NCBI GenBank assembly: GCA_039960995.1
Contig: JBDVKF010000044.1
Span: 124,001 to 188,000 of the forward strand
Reading direction: 5' to 3'
Source: JABSSA01 sp039960995
GTDB lineage: Bacteria > Pseudomonadota > Alphaproteobacteria > Rhodobacterales > Rhodobacteraceae
DNA: 64,000 bases
In this document: one piece after another, positions 8,982-17,095 of the stretch
Numbering within the stretch: the first letter of the stretch is position 1
How the letters are laid out: every line of letters starts with the position of its first letter
Position numbers and translations under genes: made by a program
The notes under the pieces: model-generated
What the model was told of the DNA's origin: nothing
Database searches by the model: none
The model's input: the letters and a program-made list of their open reading frames with translations, nothing else

Positions 8982-10169
8982 ATGAAAGCCTTGTTTCGAC
9001 ACTTGCTCATCGCTTCAATCGCTTTGGTGGCCTCGCCTGCCTTGGCGCAAGACGATTGCGTCGAGTTTCGTGACAGATGCGTGAAACAAAACAGAACATC
9101 GCATTTCATCGATATATCATCAGCGTCGGATGATTTGGCTGGGATTGAACAATTGTCCTGGTTGAAGGCTGTTTCGTTAAGAGGCACAAGCGAAGAAAGC
9201 GCGCAAATCGACATCTCTGCCCTGTCCAAGTTGACTGAATTGGTGGACCTATCGCTTGAAAACGTGACACTTTCTACTCCCGAAGATCTGTTGAGCATCA
9301 ATGTCAGTCGGCTGACCATTAACGGTGGTGCCACAGACTTGGCAGTGGTGGGGCAACTGTCTGGGCTCGAACGGTTGAATTTAATCGATGTGAACGAGGG
9401 CAAGCAGGTCAATTTCGGTGGGTTGGCAAACTTGCAGAGTTTGACATTGGTGAACACGCCGATTGCGAACCCATCTGATCTGTCGAACTTGTCAAAGCTG
9501 CAGTCGCTGGTCTTGGCGAATACAGGAATAACCGATCTGTCTGTCATTGCCGATCTGGATTTGACGCGGCTGGTTTTACGCGGTGATGGATTGCGTGATC
9601 TGTCTCCATTGGGAAAGATGAAGACCTTAGAGTTTCTGACCTTGAGCGGTTCCGAGATCACGTCCTTGGATGGCTTGGATTTGGGCGGAAATCTTCGAAT
9701 GCTCTCTGCAGAAAACAGTGCTTTGCAAGATATCTCGGGGTTGGCCAACGCGATAAATGTCAAGGATGTGAATCTAAAAGGCAGCCAGATCACCAATGTC
9801 GACGGTTTGGAAAACCTTGCTCAGCTTGAAACGCTGGATGTTCGCGAAACACCTCTGAAAGACATATCCGGCTTAGGTGAGCATCCGAAACTTAAACAAC
9901 TGTGGCTCAGTGACACAAAGGTTGAAGACCTGTCCCCATTGTCCGGGCTCGGCAATCTAAAAGAGATGAGCTTGTCAAGAATGCCGGCAAAGGATTTGTC
10001 TGTTTTGGCCGAACTCGACAAACTGGGCGCGCTTTGGCTGAACGAAACCAAGGCAACTGATTTGACGCCTTTGCTGGACATGGCCGCATTGGAAGGTATT
10101 GCTATGGATGGCAACACTGTTTCTGGCAAAGAAAACCTGCGTAACTTTGTTGAAAGTTTCGGCAAGTAG
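8982..10169 (+). CDS. secreted leucine-rich-repeat protein
   Basis: A 395-residue exported protein. Residues 1-22 form a signal peptide ending in ALA before QDDC. The rest is built from irregular 20-24 residue leucine-rich repeats of the internalin type, with recurrent LxxLxxLxLxxT and DLSPL or DISGL units (for example near residues 190, 215, 300 and 325). Two Cys (near 26 and 33) may form a disulfide cap. The start ATG at 8982 has AAAGGA upstream; the frame is open 14 codons further but those do not precede a signal peptide sensibly. It probably acts in the periplasm or at the cell surface as a binding scaffold; the ligand is unknown. Confidence 0.85.
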   Translation: MKALFRHLLIASIALVASPALAQDDCVEFRDRCVKQNRTSHFIDISSASDDLAGIEQLSWLKAVSLRGTSEESAQIDISALSKLTELVDLSLENVTLSTPEDLLSINVSRLTINGGATDLAVVGQLSGLERLNLIDVNEGKQVNFGGLANLQSLTLVNTPIANPSDLSNLSKLQSLVLANTGITDLSVIADLDLTRLVLRGDGLRDLSPLGKMKTLEFLTLSGSEITSLDGLDLGGNLRMLSAENSALQDISGLANAINVKDVNLKGSQITNVDGLENLAQLETLDVRETPLKDISGLGEHPKLKQLWLSDTKVEDLSPLSGLGNLKEMSLSRMPAKDLSVLAELDKLGALWLNETKATDLTPLLDMAALEGIAMDGNTVSGKENLRNFVESFGK

Positions 10170-10244
10170 CAAAAGCCCAAAGGCAGCTGCCGGATGCGCA
10201 TGGTTCGGGTTGCGCCTAATCGCGCCCGCGCGCATCTTGGGCGA

Positions 10245-10703
10245 ATGAAACATCGAGACATTCAATCCCCATTTGGGCACCTGTGCGTAACAGAAACCGA
10301 TGGGGCGGTCACGGCCTTGGAATGGGGCGCGCGCGGCCAGGATCATTCGTCCCCCGTACTGGATCAGGTCGAGGCCGAATTGGCCGCATATTTTTCCGGT
10401 GAACAGGTCGAATTCAACGTACCCATGCGCGTTGATGCGTCAGAGTTTCAGATCGCCGTTTGCGACGCGATGCGCGCCATCCCCTTTGGTGACACATGCA
10501 CCTATGGCGATATCGCGAAAGCGCTCGGCGTGCCCGCGCAAGCGGTTGGCCAGGCGTGCGGCGGCAATCCGATCCCGATCTTAATCCCTTGCCACCGTGT
10601 TATGGGGGCAGGTGGCCGATTAACTGGGTTTTCAGGACAGGGTGGCGTGGAAACAAAAGTCGCGTTGCTGCGTCACGAAGGGGCAGGCGGCTTTCTGTTG
10701 TGA
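10245..10703 (+). CDS. ogt: methylated-DNA-[protein]-cysteine S-methyltransferase
   Basis: Repairs O6-alkylguanine by transferring the alkyl group to its own Cys. The active-site motif IPCHRV is at residues 114-119, with Cys116 as acceptor. The helix-turn-helix region TYGDIAKALG is near residue 86. The product has 152 residues from the ATG at 10245, somewhat short because the N-terminal domain is minimal, as in Ogt-type enzymes. An upstream start at 10194 would add 17 Arg-rich residues and is less likely. It lies 75 nt after the LRR gene on the same strand and is convergent with pcs. Confidence 0.9.
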   Translation: MKHRDIQSPFGHLCVTETDGAVTALEWGARGQDHSSPVLDQVEAELAAYFSGEQVEFNVPMRVDASEFQIAVCDAMRAIPFGDTCTYGDIAKALGVPAQAVGQACGGNPIPILIPCHRVMGAGGRLTGFSGQGGVETKVALLRHEGAGGFLL

Positions 10704-10716
10704 CGTATGTGCAGAT

Positions 10717-11409
10717 CTAATCGCGCAACGGCATCATTTGCTGGGCCACACCCGCAAACAGCAGATAAAGAGACGTCAGGATCAGACCCCAATGCGCCCA
10801 GCTTTCGGGATGGAAATCGACCCATGCCGCCCAACCCGCAAAGAAGGTCCACGCCAAAGCGATTGGAAGGCTAACGTTCCGCCACCGCTCGGTGCGGACC
10901 GGGTGAATGAATTTTAGCGGCAAAAACATCCCGACGGCCAAGGTTGTGACCAGCGCGAGGGAAATCCAGAAATTGGGTTCCAATGCGAAAATGACCAAGA
11001 CGACCATATTCCAGCACCCTGGAAAGCCCGAAAACGAATTATCTTTTGTTTTCATGCGGGTATCCGCGAAATACATGGCTGATGCAAAGGTGATGACGAT
11101 GATGGCAAACCATCCTGTCCAACCGTCCATCAAACCAGAGGAAAACAACGCAAACGCGGGAATGAACACGTAAGTTAGATAGTCGATGATCAAATCCAGC
11201 AACACGCCGTCAAATTCAGGTGCATTGGTTTTGACGTCGTATTTGCGCGCCAACGGCCCGTCGATACCATCGACAAAAAAAGCAACAACAAGCCAGACAA
11301 ACATCAGATCCCACTTGCTGTCGACTGCAGCAAGCATGGCCAGCATCGCAAAAACAGCGCCAGTGGCGGTAAAAAGGTGAACGGATAAAGCGCGCATGTG
11401 ATCTGTCAT
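10717..11409 (-). CDS. pcs: phosphatidylcholine synthase
   Basis: Integral membrane CDP-alcohol phosphatidyltransferase that condenses CDP-diacylglycerol with choline to give phosphatidylcholine, the one-step bacterial route. The 230-residue product has about seven or eight hydrophobic segments. The catalytic signature is seen as DGIDGPLAR (residues ~47-55) followed by G-V-L-L-D-L-I-I-D with the final Asp pair. The spacing between AR and G is longer than in generic CDP-alcohol transferases, as is usual for Pcs. Typical of alphaproteobacteria with choline-dependent lipids. Confidence 0.92.
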   Translation of the reverse strand: MTDHMRALSVHLFTATGAVFAMLAMLAAVDSKWDLMFVWLVVAFFVDGIDGPLARKYDVKTNAPEFDGVLLDLIIDYLTYVFIPAFALFSSGLMDGWTGWFAIIVITFASAMYFADTRMKTKDNSFSGFPGCWNMVVLVIFALEPNFWISLALVTTLAVGMFLPLKFIHPVRTERWRNVSLPIALAWTFFAGWAAWVDFHPESWAHWGLILTSLYLLFAGVAQQMMPLRD

Positions 11410-11480
11410 GCGCCAATAGTTAGCAGTCTTCTGGGCGGGACAAAAGCACAGTTCAATCAGGTTGTGAGTAACGATGTCCC

Positions 11481-11516
11481 AAAGAAAAACCTCGCCGCGA
11501 AGACCGCAGCGAGGTT
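11481..11516 (-). terminator. intrinsic terminator of the cytochrome P460 gene
   Basis: Read on the minus strand: AACCTCGC, a short loop with a further 2-bp helix, GCGAGGTT, then TTTCTTT. It lies 18 nt past the P460 stop. Confidence 0.8.
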
Positions 11517-11533
11517 AACAAATTCAGCAGTTA

Positions 11534-12109
11534 TTATTGGCTGACGCGGACTTCTTCCAGCGGATAGGCCAGCATGTCGCTGTCTTCCCAACCAACATGG
11601 CAATCATGACAGAAGCTTTGCTTGACCTTCATGACTTTGCCGTTCGGCTGCAATCCTGCATACAGCCAGTCACCTGTCTCAGGTGCACCACCAGCTTCCA
11701 ATTTTGTCATGATGAACAAAGGACCAGGGCGGGCTTTTTTCTTTTTGATCGAAATCGAGATGGATTCTTTTGCAAGAATTGAACCAACGGGCATTTGCAC
11801 GTTTTCGTCTTCGAATTTCAGATATTGCTCTGCAGCGATGTCGTTCGCGAATGTAAGCAATGCACGGTTGCCGTGCGGGCCTGCAACGGCTGGACGTGTC
11901 GCTGAAACCGCCCAATCGCGGAAGCTGCTGCCGATTTCGTCGCCTTCTTTCGCATAACCTTCAGCCATTGTGTCACCCAAGCAGGTGTACAGCGCGTTGA
12001 TATCTGCTTCTTCAAGGTCAAAGGCGTCCTCAACAGTGATATCTGCACAATCGGCTGCGGCCATTCCTGCTGTCAAAAGGAAAGCGGCTACGTAGCTGGT
12101 GTATTTCAT
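11534..12109 (-). CDS. cytochrome P460-family c-type cytochrome
   Basis: A 191-residue periplasmic protein with a signal peptide (residues 1-19, cleavage after AAA) and one covalent haem site CHDCH at residues 167-171 near the C-terminus. The architecture, a P460 beta domain with a C-terminal CxxCH, matches the cytochrome P460 family, members of which oxidise hydroxylamine or bind NO; the physiological role in marine heterotrophs is unclear. The extra Lys-rich run KKKKAR near residue 122 sits where P460 proteins carry the crosslinking Lys, but I cannot identify that residue. It has its own terminator. Confidence 0.8.
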   Translation of the reverse strand: MKYTSYVAAFLLTAGMAAADCADITVEDAFDLEEADINALYTCLGDTMAEGYAKEGDEIGSSFRDWAVSATRPAVAGPHGNRALLTFANDIAAEQYLKFEDENVQMPVGSILAKESISISIKKKKARPGPLFIMTKLEAGGAPETGDWLYAGLQPNGKVMKVKQSFCHDCHVGWEDSDMLAYPLEEVRVSQ

Positions 12110-12251
12110 TCTTGGGTTTCCTCAAATTCAAACTGGCTTGCATTCGGAACAAAACAAAGTTCAGAATCTACATTTGCATAGAATAACATATCGGGGCAGT
12201 CAAATTGCCGCACATTTACGTGAGACGTTCGCAAATATTGAAACAATTGAT

Positions 12252-13166
12252 TTATCCCTTGGGATGGGCGGCTTTGTAGACATCCATCAAGTGACGCGCA
12301 TCTATGGCTGTATAGGCCTGCGTGGTCGACAATGACGCGTGGCCCAACAGTTCTTGAATGGACCGTAAATCGCCACCTGCTTCCAAAAGATGTGTTGCAA
12401 ATGAATGCCTTAGTGCATGAGGTGTTGCCGTCGCGGGAAGGCCCAGTTGCGCGCGCACGCGTGCCATTACGCCTTGGATAGAACGCGGGTTCAAAGGCCC
12501 GCCACGGATGGCACGAAACAGCGGGTCGGTTGGCCTCATTGGATGTGGGCAAATTTCAGTATACGCATCCACCGCTTCGCGCGCTGCAGCGATAACCGGG
12601 ACGACTCGTTCCTTTCCGCCCTTGCCAACAATGCGCATAACATTCGGTAAAGGCGCATCTTTCCCACACAGGCTTAATGCCTCGGAAATACGCAGACCAC
12701 ACCCCCACAAAAGCGTCAGAACCGCCAGATCACGAGCACCGACCCAAGGGCGCAAGTCTTGATCGCTTGCCAAGTCCAAAACATCCTTGGCCGCAGAAAC
12801 GGGCAGGGGCCGTGGTAGTTTCTTGGTGAATTTGGGGGCTCGCGCGGCCAAGACGGCCGTAGGTTCGAAATCTTCGCGCTCAGCCAACCAGCGATAAAAG
12901 CTTTTGACCGCAGACAGCTTTCGCGCCATCGACCGAGGCCCAACATCCCCAGCTTGGGTGCGCGCCATCCATGATCGCATATCGCGCGTGGTAATGCGCG
13001 CCAACGCGGACAAGCCTTGCGACTGTCCTGAATGAACAGTCATGAAGGCCACGAAATCCGTAATGTCACTGCCATAAGCAGTGATCGTGTTTTCGGACGA
13101 CCCCTTCAAGGCCCGCTGTTGTGCCAGAAACTGCTCTAAGGCATCTCTGGCAGCCGGGGAAATCAT
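12252..13166 (-). CDS. xerC: tyrosine recombinase XerC
   Basis: Site-specific recombinase that with XerD resolves chromosome dimers at dif. The 304-residue protein carries the full catalytic set: Arg159, Lys182, His250, Arg253, His276 and the nucleophile Tyr285. The N-terminal SAM-like core-binding domain covers about residues 5-95. It overlaps the upstream DUF484 gene by 4 nt, an arrangement widespread in proteobacteria, which supports a chromosomal XerC rather than a phage integrase. Confidence 0.93.
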   Translation of the reverse strand: MISPAARDALEQFLAQQRALKGSSENTITAYGSDITDFVAFMTVHSGQSQGLSALARITTRDMRSWMARTQAGDVGPRSMARKLSAVKSFYRWLAEREDFEPTAVLAARAPKFTKKLPRPLPVSAAKDVLDLASDQDLRPWVGARDLAVLTLLWGCGLRISEALSLCGKDAPLPNVMRIVGKGGKERVVPVIAAAREAVDAYTEICPHPMRPTDPLFRAIRGGPLNPRSIQGVMARVRAQLGLPATATPHALRHSFATHLLEAGGDLRSIQELLGHASLSTTQAYTAIDARHLMDVYKAAHPKG

Positions 13167-13870
13167 CCCAACCAGCGACGCATCTGCCGCTCGAACACGC
13201 CCGAAAAGAAAGCCAGCAAGTCCGTGCCTTGTTGCGGGCTAAACGTTTGAGAGTCCTCAGACCCGAGCGCCAGCATGCCAGGCAAACGGCCGTCACCGAA
13301 ATCCAATTTCAGCAATGCTTCGGATCGAATCCAATCGCTGCGCGACCCGTAAACCGCAGGGTCCGACCCCTGAATTTGGCGTAAGGTGACTTGTCGAACC
13401 TGCATTGCACGCCCTAAGGTCAGATACGCATCTGTGTATCCCGGAGGGGAAATGCTCAGTACACCATCAAATCTTTCAATCGTCGGGTTGCTGTCGCTTT
13501 GCGCAGATTCCAGAACAAGGCGAATGGCATCCACCCGCAGAATTTCTGCGACCGGCCCTTTCAAGTCGTTCAGGAAGTCTTCGAACTCATGGGCATCCAG
13601 CAAACGCAAGACTGCGCGATGCACCTGATTGGTTCCTGCTAGGTTTTCGTAAGCGGCTGCAATAACGGATCGATGGGTATCTTCCAATCGATCCAGCCGT
13701 GCCTCAAGACGCTCCATCGCGAGCCCGCGCATATCGACGACATTGCCACCCAAGGATCGCTCGTTTGCGGCGACCAATGCGTGCATCACATCAGTGTCGT
13801 CCAAAATGACATCAGGTTGCATGATAATAGCTTCGCGCAATGCGTCATCAATTTTTGGTTGGCTGCTCAT
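13163..13870 (-). CDS. DUF484 family protein
   Basis: A 235-residue cytosolic protein. An N-terminal helical, coiled-coil-prone part (residues ~20-75) with the MRGLAMERLEARL segment is followed by a GAF-like beta/alpha domain. This matches the DUF484 family, regularly encoded just before xerC. The function is unknown. The stop overlaps the xerC start by 4 nt, so the two are translationally coupled. Confidence 0.88.
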   Translation of the reverse strand: MSSQPKIDDALREAIIMQPDVILDDTDVMHALVAANERSLGGNVVDMRGLAMERLEARLDRLEDTHRSVIAAAYENLAGTNQVHRAVLRLLDAHEFEDFLNDLKGPVAEILRVDAIRLVLESAQSDSNPTIERFDGVLSISPPGYTDAYLTLGRAMQVRQVTLRQIQGSDPAVYGSRSDWIRSEALLKLDFGDGRLPGMLALGSEDSQTFSPQQGTDLLAFFSGVFERQMRRWLG

Positions 13871-13994
13871 GCCTGTCCCTTATTTTTTCAAGGACGTTAG
13901 CACGGGGAAAGACGCAAATCTTCCCCCTCGCATGTTTTTTTTGGCAAGTGAGTCTTAGTGGCACAATTGCGCCAGCTTGTGCGCCAAACTTGGC

Positions 13995-14648
13995 TTATAC
14001 GATTTTAATGCCAGCGCTTTTTGCGTCTTTCAGGAATTGATCCAAACCTTTGTCTGTCAAAGGATGTGAGGCAAGCTTTTTGATAACTTCTGGTGGGGCA
14101 GTGATAACGTCCGCCCCAATGCGTGCGCTGTCCATCACGTGATTAACTGATCGGATAGACGCGGCCAGGATTTCCGTTTTGAAGTTGAAATTGTCGTAAA
14201 TCGTGCGGATATCTTCGATCAATTCCATGCCATCCAGCGATATGTCATCCAGACGCCCAATGAACGGCGAAATGAATGTCGCACCCGCTTTTGCAGCCAA
14301 AAGCGCTTGGTTTGCAGAAAAGCAAAGCGTTACGTTGACCATCTTGCCTTCGCCAGTCAGCACCTTACAGGCCTTCAGACCGTCCCAGGTCAGCGGCACT
14401 TTGACGGCGATGTTGGATGCGATGTCCGCCAGCTTGCGGCCTTCGGCGATCATCTTGTCCGCTTTTGTCGCGACAACTTCGGCGCTGACCGGACCGTCGA
14501 CAAGGTCGCAAATCTCTCTTGTCACTTCCAGAATGTCACGTCCCGATTTCATGATCAGTGACGGGTTTGTTGTCACACCGTCGACCATGCCCAGTTCGTT
14601 CAATTCGGCAATTGCGTCAATTTCAGCAGTATCTACAAAAAATTTCAT
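13995..14648 (-). CDS. fsa: transaldolase-like fructose-6-phosphate aldolase
   Basis: A 217-residue small transaldolase (TalC/MipB/FSA subfamily). The motif TTNPS is at residues 26-30 and the Schiff-base lysine is Lys83 within IAVKVPLT. The subfamily includes both genuine transaldolases and fructose-6-phosphate aldolases, which sequence alone does not separate, so the reaction is either C3-dihydroxyacetone transfer in the pentose phosphate pathway or an aldol cleavage. It is divergent from priA with only about 60 nt between the starts. Confidence 0.88.
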   Translation of the reverse strand: MKFFVDTAEIDAIAELNELGMVDGVTTNPSLIMKSGRDILEVTREICDLVDGPVSAEVVATKADKMIAEGRKLADIASNIAVKVPLTWDGLKACKVLTGEGKMVNVTLCFSANQALLAAKAGATFISPFIGRLDDISLDGMELIEDIRTIYDNFNFKTEILAASIRSVNHVMDSARIGADVITAPPEVIKKLASHPLTDKGLDQFLKDAKSAGIKIV

Positions 14649-14707
14649 GGGTCTGTCCCTTGTGATGGCTTGGCCTTCGCTTGATGAGGCTTTACCTCAA
14701 GGAAGAG

Positions 14708-16933
14708 ATGTCTGGAACCCTGTTTGATAGCGCAACCACCGAAATGCCCGACTTTTTCGAGGAAGGGGCGCGCGTAGGCGTGCTTACGACCCAACCTTTG
14801 GACAAAGTTCTGGATTATAAAGCGCCCGAAGGCGGGTGCTGGTTGGGGGCTTTTGTCGAGGTGCCTTTAGGCCCACGCAAAGTGCTGGGTGTTGTCTGGG
14901 GTCCGGGTGCCGGTGATTTTGCCGCCAACAAGTTACGATCCGTCATCCGCACGCTGGATGTTGCACCAATGCGGTTGGAACTGCGCAGCTTTCTGGAACG
15001 GGCGGGGGCATATACGCTGACACCGATGTCCGCGATGCTGCGTTTGGCGACACGCGCGCCGGGGTTAGGTGATCCGCCTTCGATGCGGCGTGTGTATCGA
15101 CGTGGCCCTGGCGAACCCGACCGCATGACCGACGCCCGCGCCCGCGTGCTCGAGTTTCTAAAAGACTACGGTGATCTGTCATTCACCTTGAAAGAACTAA
15201 GCGAGCTGTCTGGCGTGACGTCCTCGGTTGTCAAAGGGTTGGTAAAACATGGCGCCGTGTCCGAAGAAGACAGCCCGCGCGACACGCCTTTCCCAAAGCT
15301 GGACCCAGACCGCCCCGGCAAGGACCTGACAGAAGACCAGAAGCACGGGGCGCAACAGATTGCGACGGCAGTGGCGTCAAAAGCGTTTGGGGCGACCTTG
15401 TTGCGCGGCGTGACGGGATCTGGAAAGACCGAAGTGTACCTTGAAGCCGTCGCGGCCTGTGTTCGGGCCGGACGTCAGGCCTTGGTCTTGTTGCCAGAAA
15501 TAGCGCTTACGGCTGAATTTCTGACCCGCGTCGAAGCCCGCTTTGGGGCGCGACCGGCAGAATGGCATTCCGGCGCGACGATGACAGAGCGGCGTCGAAT
15601 CTGGCGTATGGTGGGGCAGGGGCAAGCTGATTTGGTGATCGGTGCGCGATCTGCACTGTTTTTGCCGTATCGGGATCTGGGGTTGATCGTTGTCGATGAA
15701 GAACACGACACATCCTATAAACAAGAAGACGGCGCACTTTATAATGCGCGTGATATGTCGGTGTTGCGGGCGTCGATCTGTGAGGCTCAGGTTGTTTTGG
15801 CGTCGGCGACACCAAGTTTGGAAAGTTGGGCCAATGCGGAAAGCGGGAAATACAAACGTATTGATTTGACCGCCCGCTTTGGCGAGGCGGTTTTGCCTGA
15901 CATGCGCACAATAGATATGCGGGCAGAAAAGTTACCGTCGGGCACATGGATATCGCCGACCCTTGCACGAGAAGTCGAAACGCGCATCGCGGCGGGTGAG
16001 CAATCATTGTTGTTTTTGAACCGACGTGGATATGCGCCCATTACATTGTGCCGGGCGTGCGGACATCAGATAGCGTGCGAACAATGTGATGCGCGGATGG
16101 TCGAGCATCGGTTTCTAAAGCGGTTGATGTGCCATCAATGCGGGGAAACCACTCCGATGCCGGAAACCTGCCCGTCTTGTGGGGCCGAAGGGCGGCTTGC
16201 GCCAATTGGTCCGGGTGTCGAACGTCTGGCAGAAGAAGCCGCTACGCGGTTTCCCGATGCGAAATTGGCTGTGTTGTCATCCGACCTGTTTGGGTCTGCC
16301 CGGGCGCTGAAGGCGGCGATTGAAGACATCGCAGAAGGGGATGCGGAGATTATCATCGGCACGCAGCTTGTGGCCAAAGGTCATAATTTTCCTAATCTGA
16401 CTTTGGTGGGAGTGATTGATTCCGATCTTGGATTGCAAGGATCCGATTTGCGGGCTGCGGAACGCACATTTCAATTGATGCGGCAGGTTGCGGGACGCGC
16501 GGGACGTGCGGAAAAACCGGGGGCCGCCGTGATGCAGACGTTTCAACCGGAACACCCGGTGATCCGGGCCATTCTGGCAGGGGACGAAGAAGGGTTTTGG
16601 GCGGCAGAAGCGGCGCAACGCGAAGCGGCAGGCGTTCCACCCTATGGCAGAATGGCCGGGATCATATTGAGCGGTCCTGATGTAGGCGAAGTTTTTGACG
16701 CGGCCAACACGCTGGCGCGCAACACGGCAGCTTTGGCGCGTGTAGGAGCGCAGGTCTTTGGACCGGCTCCAGCGCCGATTGCGCGCGTGCGCGGGCGGCA
16801 TCGGGTGCGCTTGCTGGTGAAAGCAGGCAAAGGCGTGGCGTTGCAAGGCGCTATCGCACAATGGATCGCCCCCTTGCGATTGCGTGGAGAGTTGCGTTTG
16901 TCTGTCGATATAGATCCGCAGAGCTTTTTATAG
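14708..16933 (+). CDS. priA: primosomal protein N' (replication restart helicase)
   Basis: 3'-to-5' superfamily 2 helicase that reloads the replisome at stalled forks. The Walker A motif GVTGSGKT is at about residues 234-241 and the DEEH box at about 330-333. A zinc-binding insertion around residues 448-490 holds paired Cys (CRACGHQIACEQC and CHQCGE...CPSC). The length of about 741 residues is normal. The start is uncertain: ATG at 14708 follows AAGGAAG closely; ATGs at 14681 and 14744 are alternatives. It has no partner genes nearby. Confidence 0.95.
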   Translation: MSGTLFDSATTEMPDFFEEGARVGVLTTQPLDKVLDYKAPEGGCWLGAFVEVPLGPRKVLGVVWGPGAGDFAANKLRSVIRTLDVAPMRLELRSFLERAGAYTLTPMSAMLRLATRAPGLGDPPSMRRVYRRGPGEPDRMTDARARVLEFLKDYGDLSFTLKELSELSGVTSSVVKGLVKHGAVSEEDSPRDTPFPKLDPDRPGKDLTEDQKHGAQQIATAVASKAFGATLLRGVTGSGKTEVYLEAVAACVRAGRQALVLLPEIALTAEFLTRVEARFGARPAEWHSGATMTERRRIWRMVGQGQADLVIGARSALFLPYRDLGLIVVDEEHDTSYKQEDGALYNARDMSVLRASICEAQVVLASATPSLESWANAESGKYKRIDLTARFGEAVLPDMRTIDMRAEKLPSGTWISPTLAREVETRIAAGEQSLLFLNRRGYAPITLCRACGHQIACEQCDARMVEHRFLKRLMCHQCGETTPMPETCPSCGAEGRLAPIGPGVERLAEEAATRFPDAKLAVLSSDLFGSARALKAAIEDIAEGDAEIIIGTQLVAKGHNFPNLTLVGVIDSDLGLQGSDLRAAERTFQLMRQVAGRAGRAEKPGAAVMQTFQPEHPVIRAILAGDEEGFWAAEAAQREAAGVPPYGRMAGIILSGPDVGEVFDAANTLARNTAALARVGAQVFGPAPAPIARVRGRHRVRLLVKAGKGVALQGAIAQWIAPLRLRGELRLSVDIDPQSFL

Positions 16934-16942
16934 GATCGGCGC

Positions 16943-16977
16943 GTGGGACTCTTCCGGCTGCGCCGGAATTCGCCCAC
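16943..16977. repeat. imperfect hairpin downstream of priA
   Basis: Outer arms GTGGG (16943-16947) and CCCAC (16973-16977) enclose an inner perfect 7-bp stem TTCCGGC/GCCGGAA (16952-16968) with a 3-nt loop. There is no T-run on either strand, so it is not a typical terminator. A second hairpin-like stretch of CTCTC/GAGAG type follows at about 17053-17076. Confidence 0.55.
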
Positions 16978-17095
16978 CCACCAACCCTGACACAGTGATT
17001 CCGCGCTCTGGGTTTTTCCGCGCAACGGCGATGCACAGAGGGGTGTGCAATTTCGTCTCTCGCCAAAGGCGGGAGAGAGGCGTATTGCGGTAAGC

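Noticed and set aside
8588..9796. Long minus-strand open frame (about 400 codons) opposite ileS end and the LRR gene
   Set aside because: It lies antisense to two well-supported genes, crosses the ileS terminator, and its product is a Ser/Lys-rich low-complexity sequence mirroring the LRR codons.
12489..12496. Additional TTTGAACC on the minus strand inside xerC
   Set aside because: No CGAC at 16 nt, and it lies within coding sequence with no gene start downstream; expected by chance.
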